This document shows, piece after piece, positions 5,744 to 6,216 of a DNA stretch of 6,216 nucleotides; position 1 is the stretch's first letter, and every line of letters starts with the position of its first letter. The position numbers and the translations under genes are program-made. Below the pieces are notes generated by a model, which was not told where the DNA came from, did no database searches, and was given only the letters and a program-made list of their open reading frames with translations. This DNA is from Gammaproteobacteria bacterium (lineage in GTDB: Bacteria > Pseudomonadota > Gammaproteobacteria > UBA6429 > Thiohalophilaceae), in contig JAOUOK010000120.1 of assembly GCA_029880425.1 (NCBI GenBank), positions 1-6,216 on the forward strand, in the 5' to 3' direction.

Positions 5744-6216
5744 TTACCCGGCTAAAGCCAGTAATGATTTTGACACTAACACTCCACCGCTGATGAGCAG
5801 CAGGGTATTGATGCCGAGATTAAACTGCTGCTGATTGATCCTGATATGAAGATGGTGCCCTAGCCACAGTCCAAGGAAAAGAACCGGCCAGAGTATTACC
5901 ACCAGGGTTAATACCTGCGGAGTATAAAGTCCGCTCACGGCATAACCTGCAATCCTCGCACCACCATCAATAAGAAAAATCGTTGCAATCGTGGCGCGAA
6001 ACGGGCCCTTGGCAAGTTGGCGTAACTTAAGGTAGACCACGTAAAAGGGCCCGCCGGTCGAGAACAACGCACCAACCATACCACCAAAGGTTCCGGCGGG
6101 GATGGCCCAGAGCCGCGAACCGGATTGATGTTGATGCGGCAACAAACTGTAAATCGCGTAAAGCACCACGAACAAACCCAGCCCCAGTGTTAACACCTCG
6201 GCCTGTATATTCACCA
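5744..6216 (-). CDS. TauE/SafE-family membrane transporter, C-terminal part; 5' end outside window
   Basis: Putative inner-membrane permease of the TauE/SafE family, whose members have been linked to export of sulfite or organosulfur anions; the substrate here is not known. The frame stays open to the window edge and family members are usually ~240-270 residues, so the GTG at 6214 is probably internal and only the last ~157 codons are seen. Numbering from that GTG, hydrophobic segments lie at ~7-24, 36-62, 73-95, 99-119 and 131-151. The second carries the family signature GTFGGMVGALFSTGGPFYVVY (41-61), matching the second copy of the duplicated Gly-rich repeat, followed by the typical KGPFRAT (69-75). 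Stop TAA at 5746-5744. The gene is clearly richer in G+C than the signalling block to its left. No terminator with a proper U tract is visible after the stop. Confidence 0.85.
   Translation of the reverse strand, partial: VNIQAEVLTLGLGLFVVLYAIYSLLPHQHQSGSRLWAIPAGTFGGMVGALFSTGGPFYVVYLKLRQLAKGPFRATIATIFLIDGGARIAGYAVSGLYTPQVLTLVVILWPVLFLGLWLGHHLHIRINQQQFNLGINTLLLISGGVLVSKSLLALAG

Noticed and set aside
1..6216. CRISPR array, tRNA or rRNA genes
   Set aside because: No regularly spaced repeats and no tRNA- or rRNA-like sequence seen on either strand.

Overview
The window looks like chromosomal DNA from a gammaproteobacterium. The main evidence is the RelA-type (not SpoT-type) C-terminus at the left edge; the species cannot be named from the sequence alone. 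Both ends are cut genes: the 3' part of relA on the + strand at the left, and the 3' part of a TauE/SafE-family membrane transporter on the - strand at the right.

Layout, left to right: (1) relA, C-terminal ~287 codons, + strand. (2) A four-helix membrane protein of unknown function with a PH-like cytoplasmic tail, - strand, converging on relA with 29 bp between the stop codons. (3) A short divergent AT-rich gap. (4) A two-helix membrane diguanylate cyclase with GGEEF active site and intact RxxD inhibitory site, + strand. (5) A 144-bp convergent gap. (6) A two-gene - strand operon: a periplasmic PhnD-like solute-binding protein followed 2 bp later by a membrane sensor histidine kinase. (7) A 334-bp gene-free region rich in inverted repeats, including a perfect 13-bp pair 164 bp apart. 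(8) The TauE/SafE-like gene.

The most coherent unit is the PhnD-like protein plus kinase. No ABC permease, ATPase or response regulator is beside them. The simplest reading is that the binding protein is a ligand receptor for the kinase, by analogy with LuxP/LuxQ or TorT/TorS, rather than a transport component. The diguanylate cyclase, whose 3' end faces the kinase gene, could be part of the same signalling neighbourhood, but no shared regulation is visible. With relA alongside, the window holds genes for two nucleotide second messengers, (p)ppGpp and c-di-GMP; that may be coincidence.

The central signalling block (about 1.9-5.7 kb) is visibly richer in A+T than the TauE/SafE gene and somewhat richer than relA. 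This fits an accessory insertion between more conserved genes but does not prove it.
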